Assembly (NCBI GenBank): GCA_016125285.1
Contig: WGMA01000006.1
Span: forward strand, 62,001-126,000
Length of the DNA stretch: 64,000 nt
Source: Phycisphaera sp.
Lineage (GTDB): Bacteria > Planctomycetota > Phycisphaerae > Phycisphaerales > Zrk34
Reading direction: 5' to 3'
Of this stretch, positions 50,248-57,684 are shown one piece after another. The notes beneath the pieces are model-generated. The model worked only from the letters and a program-made list of their open reading frames with translations, searched no databases and was not told where the DNA came from. How positions within the stretch are numbered: the first letter of the stretch is position 1; each line of letters starts with the position of its first letter. The position numbers and the translations under genes are program-made.

Positions 50248-50380
50248 CTCCCTCACCCTCGAGGGAGAGGGTCGGGGTGAGGGTGAAGCGACCGAATGCG
50301 TTGTCTGCTTCGCGCGTGACGCGCCGCGTCCGCGGAATCGACCCCCTCACCCAGCCTCTCCCCCACCTGGTGGAGAGGGG
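50248..50380. repeat. Dispersed ~134-bp element, copy 3
   Basis: Begins CTCCCTCACCCTCGAGGGAGAGGG, then GGGGTGAGGGTGAAG; ends CCCCCTCACCCAGCCTCTCCC and GGTGGAGAGGGG. Same length, ends and core (CGAATGCG..GAATCGA) as the copies at 36768 and 47001. It lies between convergent genes and stops exactly before the TGA of the cyclase-FHA gene. Confidence 0.88.
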
Positions 50381-51661
50381 TCACGCGCTCTGTGCACCAC
50401 CGCCGCGTCGGTTGGCCATGTGGTCGAGGTACGCCTGAAAATCGGCGGAGCGCGGCAGCTTGAGCAGCACGAGGTGCGTGGACTCGATCGCGATGCGGTC
50501 GCCGTCGCGCAGCGGGTGCCGCACGGTGGTGGCCTCGGCGATCGTGGCGTTGGCCGGCGGCGCGGGCAGCGTGCGGCCGTTGATCTGCACGGGGCACGCG
50601 CCGGGCATGACCGACAGGTACAGCGTGTGGTTGTCCGGCGACCAGTCGAGCAGCAGGTGGCGGCGGGAGATGTACGGATCGTTGACCGGGATGTCCGGCG
50701 TCGAGCGGCTGGTGATGCGGCCGACGATGTACGGCGGCTCGCCCTCGAGCTGATACGCGGCCCCGGCGTCGCGGCCCGACAGCACCAGCAGCACGTAATC
50801 GCCGAGCTGCGCGTGGTTGAGGTAGTCGCGCAGCTGCTCGGTGTTGAACAGCATGTGCGGCGTGGCGTCGGACGCGCTCATGCTGATCCAGCGCAGGAAG
50901 CGCGGGAACCCGGCGGGGACGCGCCACGCCTTGTCGGAGTCGGGCGGGCAGCGGAACGGCGCGAAGTCGGCGCCGCCGACCTCGATCACCTCGTACTCGT
51001 CGTCGTCGATGCCGAAGAAGCGGTACGACCCGTGCCGCATCCAGCGGACGTCCGCGGGGACCGCTTCGCTGCCGAGCGCCGGGTGCTGATCGACCGAGTG
51101 CTCGGCGGTGTCGTAGACGGCGCGGGTCACGAGGATCTGCCCGCTGCGCGCCAGCGACATGATGCGGTTGGCGAGGTTGGTGGCCATGCGTGTGGCGCCG
51201 TCGACGGCGTCGCCGTCCGGCAGCGCGCCGAGGTGGATGCCGATGCGGACGGCGAGGCGTTCGAGCGGCGTGGGGCGCGGCGTCTGGTCCGGGTCGCTGT
51301 CGATCGGGCAGGGCACGACGAAGCGATCGTCGAGGCGCAGCGCGTGCTGGAACAGCAGGGCGGCGCGCACGGCGTCGGCGGTGGTGCGGAAGGTCACGAA
51401 GAACCCGTCGCCGAGCGTCTGCACGACGTGCGCGTCGTCGAAGCGGCCGACGATGTCGTAGAACACGCGGTGGTGGTGAGACTGGAGATGCCGGTAGGCC
51501 CGCTCGCCGAGCCGCTTGGCCAGCGACACGGAGCCGACGATGTCGGTGAACATGACGGCGCGGAGTCGATCGCGTGTGGCGACAGAGTCGAATGCGGGCG
51601 GTTTGGGGGTGTGTTCGGGGGCGTGCCACGTAGACGGCTGGGCGTGCGGGACGGGGCGCAT
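50381..51661 (-). CDS. Class III nucleotide cyclase with C-terminal FHA domain
   Basis: 426 residues from ATG 51661, with GGAG upstream. The N-terminal catalytic domain starts LRAVMFTDIVGSVSLAKRLGE (metal Asp40), followed by TLGDGFFVTF (second metal site) and NLANRIMSLARSGQILVT. The C-terminal FHA domain (about 310-410) has the GR...S..H core as YIVGRITSRSTPDIPVNDPYISRRHL. It could make cAMP or cGMP under control of a phosphothreonine partner. No membrane segment. Divergent from the DUF4914-like gene. Confidence 0.88.
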   Translation of the reverse strand: MRPVPHAQPSTWHAPEHTPKPPAFDSVATRDRLRAVMFTDIVGSVSLAKRLGERAYRHLQSHHHRVFYDIVGRFDDAHVVQTLGDGFFVTFRTTADAVRAALLFQHALRLDDRFVVPCPIDSDPDQTPRPTPLERLAVRIGIHLGALPDGDAVDGATRMATNLANRIMSLARSGQILVTRAVYDTAEHSVDQHPALGSEAVPADVRWMRHGSYRFFGIDDDEYEVIEVGGADFAPFRCPPDSDKAWRVPAGFPRFLRWISMSASDATPHMLFNTEQLRDYLNHAQLGDYVLLVLSGRDAGAAYQLEGEPPYIVGRITSRSTPDIPVNDPYISRRHLLLDWSPDNHTLYLSVMPGACPVQINGRTLPAPPANATIAEATTVRHPLRDGDRIAIESTHLVLLKLPRSADFQAYLDHMANRRGGGAQSA

Positions 51662-51943
51662 GATGTACAGCTCCAAAGAAGGCAACGAGCGGAGATTTTT
51701 GGGACCGTTGTGGAGGGAGGTGGGTACGGCCCCGATGTGTTGCTGGAATAACGCCTGATGTTTAGGCTTATTGCAGCGGGCGTCGGCCCGGTGGGAGGGC
51801 CGGGCAAAATTGACGCGCATGACGGAGTTGAATCCGCTACAATTCCGCGTGCGCAGGGTGGCGCTAGGGTTGGATTTGAGTAGTTGGGCGCGGTGCGTGG
51901 AGGGGAACCACGACCTACATTGAGTTGGAAGGAGATCGGCGCC

Positions 51944-53833
51944 ATGCCGACGGAAATCGTTTCGCAGCTACCGTTTAAGGTCCCGCCGGCCGTCGACGAG
52001 ATTCTCGCGGCGTGCCCCGGATTCACCATCGCTCGCGACGTCAAGCATCTCGTCGAGATGTCGATTGACGGCGCCGACCAGTTCGGCTGGAAGACCATCG
52101 CCTACGACATCGGCGCCGATGAGCCGGCGGTCGAGGCGCGCGTGTGTCAGACACGCAACGGTCTGGCCGCGAACTACGTCGATCCGTACATGCGTCGTCG
52201 CGACCCGGACTGCATGGTGATCGGCGACGATCAGCCGACCAACAAGAAACGCTTCGCCGATCGCTTCGGCAAGGACTTTTCGTCGGTGCGGCAGGAGACG
52301 TTCGACTGGCTGGCCAAGCAGGAGCTGGTGGTGTTCCCGTTCTTCGCCGGTGCGCCGGAGCACGGGCTGCCGGCGGTCGTGCTGGCGCCGGCGAACGCGG
52401 GCTTCTTCGCGGTCGGCCTGGCGCTGCTGCAGGGCATACTGACGCCCGACGACATGCCGGAGGACTTCGAGGCGAAGGCCGTGATCTACGTCGCGCCGCC
52501 GTTCCGTCACACGCACTTCGACGGCAAGCAGCTCGTTGTGCACAACCGCCTGGACGATGTGCACGAGCTGTTCAGCTACAACCTCTACCCCGGCCCCAGC
52601 GCCAAGAAGGGCGTCTACGGCATGCTGCTGACGCTCGGCGAGAAGGAAGGGTGGATCACCGCGCACTGCTCGACCGCACAGGTCGTCACGCCGTACGACA
52701 ACATCGTCACCTTCATGCACGAGGGCGCCAGCGGCGGCGGCAAGTCCGAGATGCTCGAGCACGCCCACCGCGAGGTGGACGGTCGGCTGCTGCTCGGTCG
52801 CAACGTCGTCGACGGCGAAGAGCGATTCCTGTCGCTGCCCCGCGCGTGTGAGATCCGCCCGGTCACCGACGACATGGCGCTGTGCCCGCGCGACCTGCAG
52901 AACGACAGCGGCAAGCTCGTCGTCATGGACGCCGAAGACGCGTGGTTCGTCCGCGTGAACCACATCACCGACTACGGCACCGACCCGCACCTCGAGCGTC
53001 TGGTCACCCAGCCGCCCGAGCCGCTGCTGTTCCTGAACATCGACGCCGTGCCGCACGCCACGACGCTGATCTGGGAGCACGTGATGGACTCGCCGGGCGT
53101 GCCCTGCCCGAACCCGCGCGTCGTGCTGCCGCGGCACATCGTGCCGAAGGTCGTCGCCGACCCCGTCGCCGTGGATATCCGCAGCTTCGGTGTCCGCACG
53201 CCCCCGTGCACGCGTGAGAAGCCGACCTACGGCATCATCGGCATGCTGCAGATCCTCCCGCCGGCGCTGGCGTGGCTGTGGCGACTCGTCGCCCCGCGCG
53301 GCCACGGCAACCCGTCCATCGTCGACACCACCGGCGGACTGACCTCCGAGGGCGTCGGCTCGTACTGGCCCTTCGCCACCGGTCGCCGCGTGGACCAGGC
53401 CAACCTGCTGCTTGAGCAGATCCAGAACACGACCAAGACGCTGTTCATCCTGCTGCCGAACCAGCACATCGGCTCGTGGCAGACCGGCTTCATGCCGCAG
53501 TGGATCGTCCGCGAGTACCTCGCCCGCCGCGGCACCGCGAAGTTCCGCCCCGAGCAGATCACCGAGGCGCGCTGCCCGCTGCTCGGCTGGGTGCCCAAGC
53601 AGCTCGTCGTCGAAGGCTCGATGATCCCGCCGGTCCTGCTCCGCGTCGAGACGCAGCTGCAGGTCGGTCCCGAAGCGTACGACGAGGGCGCCAAGCAGTT
53701 GCGGGCGTTCTTCGAGCAGCAGCTCAGCAAGTTCCTCGAGGACGACCTCATGCCGCTCGGCCGCGAGGCGATCAAGTGCTGCCTCGACGGCGGCACCGTC
53801 CAGCAGATGGCCGACATCCTGCCGGGCAAGTGA
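51944..53833 (+). CDS. DUF4914-like P-loop protein (PEP-carboxykinase-like fold)
   Basis: 629 residues from ATG 51944, with AAGGAG nine bases upstream. The centre has a kinase-type P-loop MHEGASGGGKSEMLEHAHRE (GASGGGKS at 261-268) after a run of beta-strands, as in phosphoenolpyruvate carboxykinase-like proteins; size and P-loop context match the DUF4914 family as I remember it. Asp/His-rich segments before it (DDMPEDFEAKAVIYVAPPFRH) may bind metal. No signal peptide. A monocistronic unit ending in a strong terminator. Enzymatic activity of the family is unknown to me. Confidence 0.78.
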   Translation: MPTEIVSQLPFKVPPAVDEILAACPGFTIARDVKHLVEMSIDGADQFGWKTIAYDIGADEPAVEARVCQTRNGLAANYVDPYMRRRDPDCMVIGDDQPTNKKRFADRFGKDFSSVRQETFDWLAKQELVVFPFFAGAPEHGLPAVVLAPANAGFFAVGLALLQGILTPDDMPEDFEAKAVIYVAPPFRHTHFDGKQLVVHNRLDDVHELFSYNLYPGPSAKKGVYGMLLTLGEKEGWITAHCSTAQVVTPYDNIVTFMHEGASGGGKSEMLEHAHREVDGRLLLGRNVVDGEERFLSLPRACEIRPVTDDMALCPRDLQNDSGKLVVMDAEDAWFVRVNHITDYGTDPHLERLVTQPPEPLLFLNIDAVPHATTLIWEHVMDSPGVPCPNPRVVLPRHIVPKVVADPVAVDIRSFGVRTPPCTREKPTYGIIGMLQILPPALAWLWRLVAPRGHGNPSIVDTTGGLTSEGVGSYWPFATGRRVDQANLLLEQIQNTTKTLFILLPNQHIGSWQTGFMPQWIVREYLARRGTAKFRPEQITEARCPLLGWVPKQLVVEGSMIPPVLLRVETQLQVGPEAYDEGAKQLRAFFEQQLSKFLEDDLMPLGREAIKCCLDGGTVQQMADILPGK

Positions 53834-53979
53834 GTCTCAAGTTTCGGGTCTGGGGTCTCAAGTTTGAGGTATCAAGACGGGACGGCGTAAGCCGTCCCGT
53901 TTTTTGCGCGCGTCACATCGACATCGCAAACCACCGTGCCCGACATGAGACTTGAGATTTGAAACCTGAGACTTGAAGC
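53833..53979. repeat. Inverted pair of 7-base arrays (GAGACTT family) around a terminator
   Basis: The right arm (53944-53979) is GAGACTT, GAGATTT, GAAACCT, GAGACTT, GAAGCTC; the left arm (53833-53875) holds the inverted GTCTCAA-type units. Between the arms lies the perfect terminator hairpin at 53877-53905, so the whole could form a nested stem. It separates the convergent DUF4914-like and secretin genes. Confidence 0.85.
53877..53905 (+). terminator. Rho-independent terminator of the DUF4914-like gene
   Basis: Perfect 10-bp stem ACGGGACGGC / GCCGTCCCGT with a GTAA loop, followed by six T. It lies 43 bases after the plus-strand stop codon. Confidence 0.92.
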
Positions 53980-55431
53980 TCACTGCACCAGCCGCGGCGT
54001 CACGAAGAAGTACAGGTCGCTGAGCTGCTTCTGCTCACGCTTGTTCTTGAACAGCCAGCCGAACACCGGCACGTCGCCGACCAGCGGCACCTTGTCTTCC
54101 ATCGCCACGCGGCGGACCATCCGCAGCCCGCCGAACACCAGCGTCGAGCCGTGCGGCACCTCCACGCGTGTCTCGGCCTGCCGTGAGTCGAGAATCGGGT
54201 TCACGATCCCCGTGTTGTTCACGTAGCCGTCGATCGTCGGCAGCGGGGCGAAACCGCTGATCGCCGAAACGACCGTCAAAATGTGCAGCTTCGTCGAGCG
54301 ATCACCGATGGTCTGCGGCGTGATGTACAGCTGCACGCCGATCGGCTTGTACGAGATCTTCTCGGTGACGAACTTGTCGTTGGCCAGCTGACCCTCGTGG
54401 ATCGGCAGCTCCTGCCCGGCCATCATGAACGCCGGTTCGCCCGCCGCGACGGTCATCCGCGGCGCCGAAACGACCTTCACCAGCCCCGTCTCTTCGAGCG
54501 CCTGGAATGTGATGTCGACGCCGACACCGGCCCGCTGGAACATGTTCACGAGCTTCAGGACGCTGCCGGGGTTCGGGCCCACCGCGTTCATCGGGTCGAG
54601 CGCCTGCCCGGCGAAGTCCGCCGCGTCGAAGTTGCCGAGGAACCCCTGGCTGTTGGTGCCCGACAGGTGATTCAGCAGCGTCCGCACACCGAGCTGCAGG
54701 TCGAAGTTGTCCGATACCTCGAAGATGCGGACGGTGATCTCGACCTGCTGCCGAGCCGTGTCGATGTTCTTGAGCAGGTCGAGCACGCCGGTCTGCTCTT
54801 CGGGGGCACAGGTGATCACGAGCATGTTCTCACTCGGCAGCGCCTCGACGGTGCCGCCGGCCCCGAGGTGGTTCTGCACGATCTTGACCAGCGGCTCAAG
54901 CGTTGAGTCTTTGGTGGTGATCGCCGGCTTGTCGTAGAGGGTCTTTCGGCCGGTATCCACGTTGGCGCCGCCGTAGTGCCACAGGCGGTAGTAGATCTGC
55001 ACCTTGCCGTCGAGCTTGGTCACCGTGGGCGGCGTGCGCGGGACGGTGGTGATCGCCCGCGCGATCCTGCCGCGGTCGTCGCCGGTGGCCGTCGCGTTAG
55101 GCCGATTGGGATGCTCGGCGGCGTACTGCTTCTGCTTGGCGAACACGCCTTCCCATTCCTGCTTCGGCGCCAGCTGCTCCAACGCTTGCCAGTCCGCGGC
55201 GTCGAGTGCCTCGTCGGCCGCACGCGAGGCGTGCGCGTCGTTGACGTTCGGCGAGATCACGAACGGGCGCGACCCGTCGTAAGGATCGTCCGACGCGCTG
55301 TGAGCGAAGGTCCGCTGGTTGTGCTGGTCGGTGAAGGGCCTCTCCGCCTTCTGCGCTTCGTTGCATCCATACAACAGCAAACCCGAAAGCAACGCGACGG
55401 TGATACGTATCCTCCGTGATACGTCGGCCAT
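53980..55431 (-). CDS. Free-standing secretin-like lipoprotein
   Basis: 483 residues from ATG 55431 (MADVSRRIRITVALL). The leader ends LLLYGC, a lipobox. A secretin N-domain (about 180-235; LVKIVQNHLGAGGTVEALPSENMLVITCAPEEQTGVLDLLKNID) is followed by the secretin channel domain with VVSAPRMTVAAGEPAFMMAGQELPI, TPQTIGD and the terminal VPLVGDVPVFGWLFKNKREQKQLSDLYFFVTPRLV, which is diagnostic of GspD/PilQ-type proteins. It has a long N-terminal region and only one clear N-domain, and no other secretion genes are adjacent. Probably an outer-membrane pore or a secretin-derived protein. Confidence 0.9.
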   Translation of the reverse strand: MADVSRRIRITVALLSGLLLYGCNEAQKAERPFTDQHNQRTFAHSASDDPYDGSRPFVISPNVNDAHASRAADEALDAADWQALEQLAPKQEWEGVFAKQKQYAAEHPNRPNATATGDDRGRIARAITTVPRTPPTVTKLDGKVQIYYRLWHYGGANVDTGRKTLYDKPAITTKDSTLEPLVKIVQNHLGAGGTVEALPSENMLVITCAPEEQTGVLDLLKNIDTARQQVEITVRIFEVSDNFDLQLGVRTLLNHLSGTNSQGFLGNFDAADFAGQALDPMNAVGPNPGSVLKLVNMFQRAGVGVDITFQALEETGLVKVVSAPRMTVAAGEPAFMMAGQELPIHEGQLANDKFVTEKISYKPIGVQLYITPQTIGDRSTKLHILTVVSAISGFAPLPTIDGYVNNTGIVNPILDSRQAETRVEVPHGSTLVFGGLRMVRRVAMEDKVPLVGDVPVFGWLFKNKREQKQLSDLYFFVTPRLVQ

Positions 55432-55783
55432 GGCGGCACACCCATCCTGTGCGAACGCGGAAGTGGTCTCACGGCGCGCGTCAACCGCTGTCGACGCCGA
55501 GCGCGCTCTCGAAGAGAATCGTCCGGCTGTTGCCGAGGTCGCCAGTTTTTTTGACATGATCTTCGGAAATGTTCGGCACGCCAGCGGAAAACCAGCCGTG
55601 ATCGCGATTGCGATAGCACTTCGCATGACCGACCCCAATCACCCCGAATAACACGAGAAATCAAATCTCCGCCACACCGGCCGAAGGTACGTCCGCGCTG
55701 ATTCTAGACAGAATCAACCACCCCGACGATGATTTCCGGTCAATATTCTTAATTGATGTATAGGAAGTAGCTTGTGGCCCGGG
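55432..55783. other. Gene-free stretch upstream of the secretin
   Basis: About 350 bases without a credible gene. It becomes AT-richer towards 55783. The only clear structure is a perfect inverted repeat TGATTCT-AGAC-AGAATCA at 55699-55716, listed separately. Confidence 0.5.
55699..55716. promoter_or_regulatory. Perfect inverted repeat, possible operator
   Basis: TGATTCT and AGAATCA flank an AGAC spacer. Located about 270 bases upstream of the secretin start and 70 bases downstream of the small gene at 55784. No T-run follows on either side, so a protein-binding site is likelier than a terminator. Confidence 0.35.
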
Positions 55784-56014
55784 CTACTTGGCCAGATCGG
55801 CCGCGACGGGGCGCGCGGGGGCCGCGGTCTGCTTGATCATCCGCTCAAAGTCCGCGCGGGCCTGGTCGCCGATGGAGGGCTTTGACGCGATCTCGTGCAG
55901 CAACCCGCCGGGATCGTAGGTCAGTGACAGGTCCGACGCGGCCCGGGTCGCCTCCATGTCGACGACGAACGCACGCGGCTTCTTTCCCGACTTGCGCTGG
56001 ATGTCCTTCTTCAC
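55784..56014 (-). CDS. Small hypothetical protein at the end of the DUF1501 operon
   Basis: 76 residues from GTG 56014, chosen because AAGGAG lies eight bases upstream. Basic N-terminus (VKKDIQRKSGKKPRAFVVDME) followed by helical sequence with YDPGGLLHEIASKPSIGDQARADFERMI. No signal peptide, no Cys. It is downstream of the DUF1501 gene by 73 bases in the same direction. Function unknown. Confidence 0.6.
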   Translation of the reverse strand: MKKDIQRKSGKKPRAFVVDMEATRAASDLSLTYDPGGLLHEIASKPSIGDQARADFERMIKQTAAPARPVAADLAK

Positions 56015-56087
56015 GGTTGGCACTCCTTTACCCCTGAGCCAACCGTTTCTATCGGCGAGATCCGTTCTCGCTCTGTACATTTCTCCG

Positions 56088-57578
56088 CTACGCGATGATG
56101 TCGTAGATCACCTCGCCGGCCACGTCGGTCAGGCGGTAGTCGCGGCTGTTGTAGCGGTAGGTCAGACGCGTGTGGTCCAGCCCCAGCAGGTGCAGGATCG
56201 TCGCGTGGAAGTCGTTGACGTGGACCTTGTCCGTCGCGGCCTTGTGTCCGATCTCGTCGGACTCGCCGTGGCTGACGCCGCCCTTGACGCCGCCGCCGGC
56301 CATCCACGCGGTGAAGCAGTGCGGGTTGTGGTCGCGCCCGGGCTTCGCCGCCTTCTGCGCCAGCGGCAGCCGGCCGAACTCGCCGCCCCAGATCACCAGC
56401 GTCTCGTCCAGCAGGCCGCGCTGGTCGAGGTCGCTCAGCAGGCCGGCGATCGGCTGATCGGTCTCCTTCGCGAACCCGCCGTGGTTGCCGGCGATGTCGT
56501 TGTGGCCGTCCCACGAGCGCTGGTTCTCCATGCCGCCGGAGTAGATCTGCACGAAGCGCACGCCGCGCTCGACGAGGCGACGGGCCGTGAGACATTGCCG
56601 CGCGAAGTGGTCGCACTCCTTGACGCCGACGCCGTACAGGTCCTTGATCTGCTGCGGCTCGGTGTCGATCGCCAGCGCTTCGGGCGCCGCCGACTGCATG
56701 CGGTACGCCAGTTCGAACGACTCGATCCGCGCCGCGAACTCCGCTTCGGCGGGATGCTGCTCGAGCTGCATGTGGTTGAGGCGCTGCAGCAGGTCGAGCT
56801 GTCGGCGCTGCTGGTCGTGCGTCATCTCGGCGGGGCGGTCGAGGTTGTCGATCGGCACGCCCTGCGGGCGCAGGTGCGTGCCCTGGAACACGCTGGGCAG
56901 GAACCCGGCCGACCAGTTCGCCGCGTGCCCCTTCGGCAGGCCGCGCCCCTTCGGATCGCTCATCACCACGAAGCTCGGCAGGTCGTTCGACGCGCTGCCC
57001 AGGCCGTACGTCACCCACGACCCCACGCACGGCAGGCCCATCTTCGGCAGGCCGCAGTTCATCATGAACAGGGCGGGCGAGTGGTTGTTCGACTCGGTGT
57101 AGCCCGAGTGGATGAACGCCATCTTGTCGACGTGCTCGCCGAGGTTCGGGAAGATGTCGCTGACCATCTTGCCGCACTGTCCGCGCGGGCGGAAGTTGAA
57201 CGGCGACTTCATCAGCGCGCCGACCTGATCCTTGAAGAAGCCCGTCTCCTTGTCGAACCCCTGCAGGTCCTGGCCGTCACGCTTCACGAGTTCCGGCTTG
57301 TAATCCCACGTGTCGACGTGGCTGGGGCCGCCGTTGATGAACAGCCAGATCACGGACTTGGCCTTCGCGGGGAAGTGCGCCGGGCGCGGCGCCAGCGGGT
57401 TGTCGCGCAGGTGCGCCGGCGCGGCGAGCGCCGGCGCGAGCATGCCTTCCTCGGCGAGCATCGCGGCCAGCGCGGTCAGCCCGAACCCCGCGCCGGTCCG
57501 GCGGAGCCAGTCGCGACGGGTCCACAGCAAGTTCGGATTTCGGATTTCGGATTTCGGATTGAAAAGGTTGTCGTGCAT
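56088..57578 (-). CDS. DUF1501 protein (sulfatase-like fold) with repeat-encoded N-terminal insert
   Basis: 496 residues from ATG 57578, with CAGGAG nine bases upstream. The body is a typical DUF1501: FINGGPSHVDTWDYKPEL, FPNLGEHVDKMAFIHSG, WDGHNDIAGNHGGFAKETDQPI and VIWGGEFGRLP, giving the metal-binding Asp/His of the alkaline-phosphatase-like fold. A Tat-like leader TRRDWLRRTGAGFGLTALAAML starts only at residue 20; residues 7-16 (NPKSEIRNPN) are translated heptamer repeat. In planctomycetes these genes follow cytochrome-DUF1549/1553 genes, as here, and the pair is thought to act together on an unknown extracytoplasmic substrate. Confidence 0.93.
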   Translation of the reverse strand: MHDNLFNPKSEIRNPNLLWTRRDWLRRTGAGFGLTALAAMLAEEGMLAPALAAPAHLRDNPLAPRPAHFPAKAKSVIWLFINGGPSHVDTWDYKPELVKRDGQDLQGFDKETGFFKDQVGALMKSPFNFRPRGQCGKMVSDIFPNLGEHVDKMAFIHSGYTESNNHSPALFMMNCGLPKMGLPCVGSWVTYGLGSASNDLPSFVVMSDPKGRGLPKGHAANWSAGFLPSVFQGTHLRPQGVPIDNLDRPAEMTHDQQRRQLDLLQRLNHMQLEQHPAEAEFAARIESFELAYRMQSAAPEALAIDTEPQQIKDLYGVGVKECDHFARQCLTARRLVERGVRFVQIYSGGMENQRSWDGHNDIAGNHGGFAKETDQPIAGLLSDLDQRGLLDETLVIWGGEFGRLPLAQKAAKPGRDHNPHCFTAWMAGGGVKGGVSHGESDEIGHKAATDKVHVNDFHATILHLLGLDHTRLTYRYNSRDYRLTDVAGEVIYDIIA

Positions 57579-57682
57579 CGCTTCGGCTCCTGTTCGTCGT
57601 GTCACGTTCGTACGGTCATTGACTGTCGGATCGCAGCGTGACGGACCAGAATCCGAAATCCGCGATCCGCAATCCGAAATCG
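57534..57682. repeat. Inverted pair of 7-base arrays (CGGATTT/AATCCGA family) around the DUF1501 start
   Basis: The left arm 57534-57560 is an almost perfect CGGATTT repeat (nearly four units) inside the DUF1501 coding region. The right arm 57648-57682 is AGAATCC, GAAATCC, GCGATCC, GCAATCC, GAAATCG, right after the stop of the upstream gene. The ribosome site and ATG of DUF1501 fall in the loop. Confidence 0.9.
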
Positions 57683-57684
57683 AC

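Noticed and set aside
55550-55556. TTGACA on the plus strand upstream of the secretin
   Set aside because: It points away from the gene and has no -10 box at the right distance.
18072-57682. Repeat arrays as CRISPR
   Set aside because: No spacers: units are contiguous 7- or 9-mers without unique intervening sequence, and no cas gene is present.
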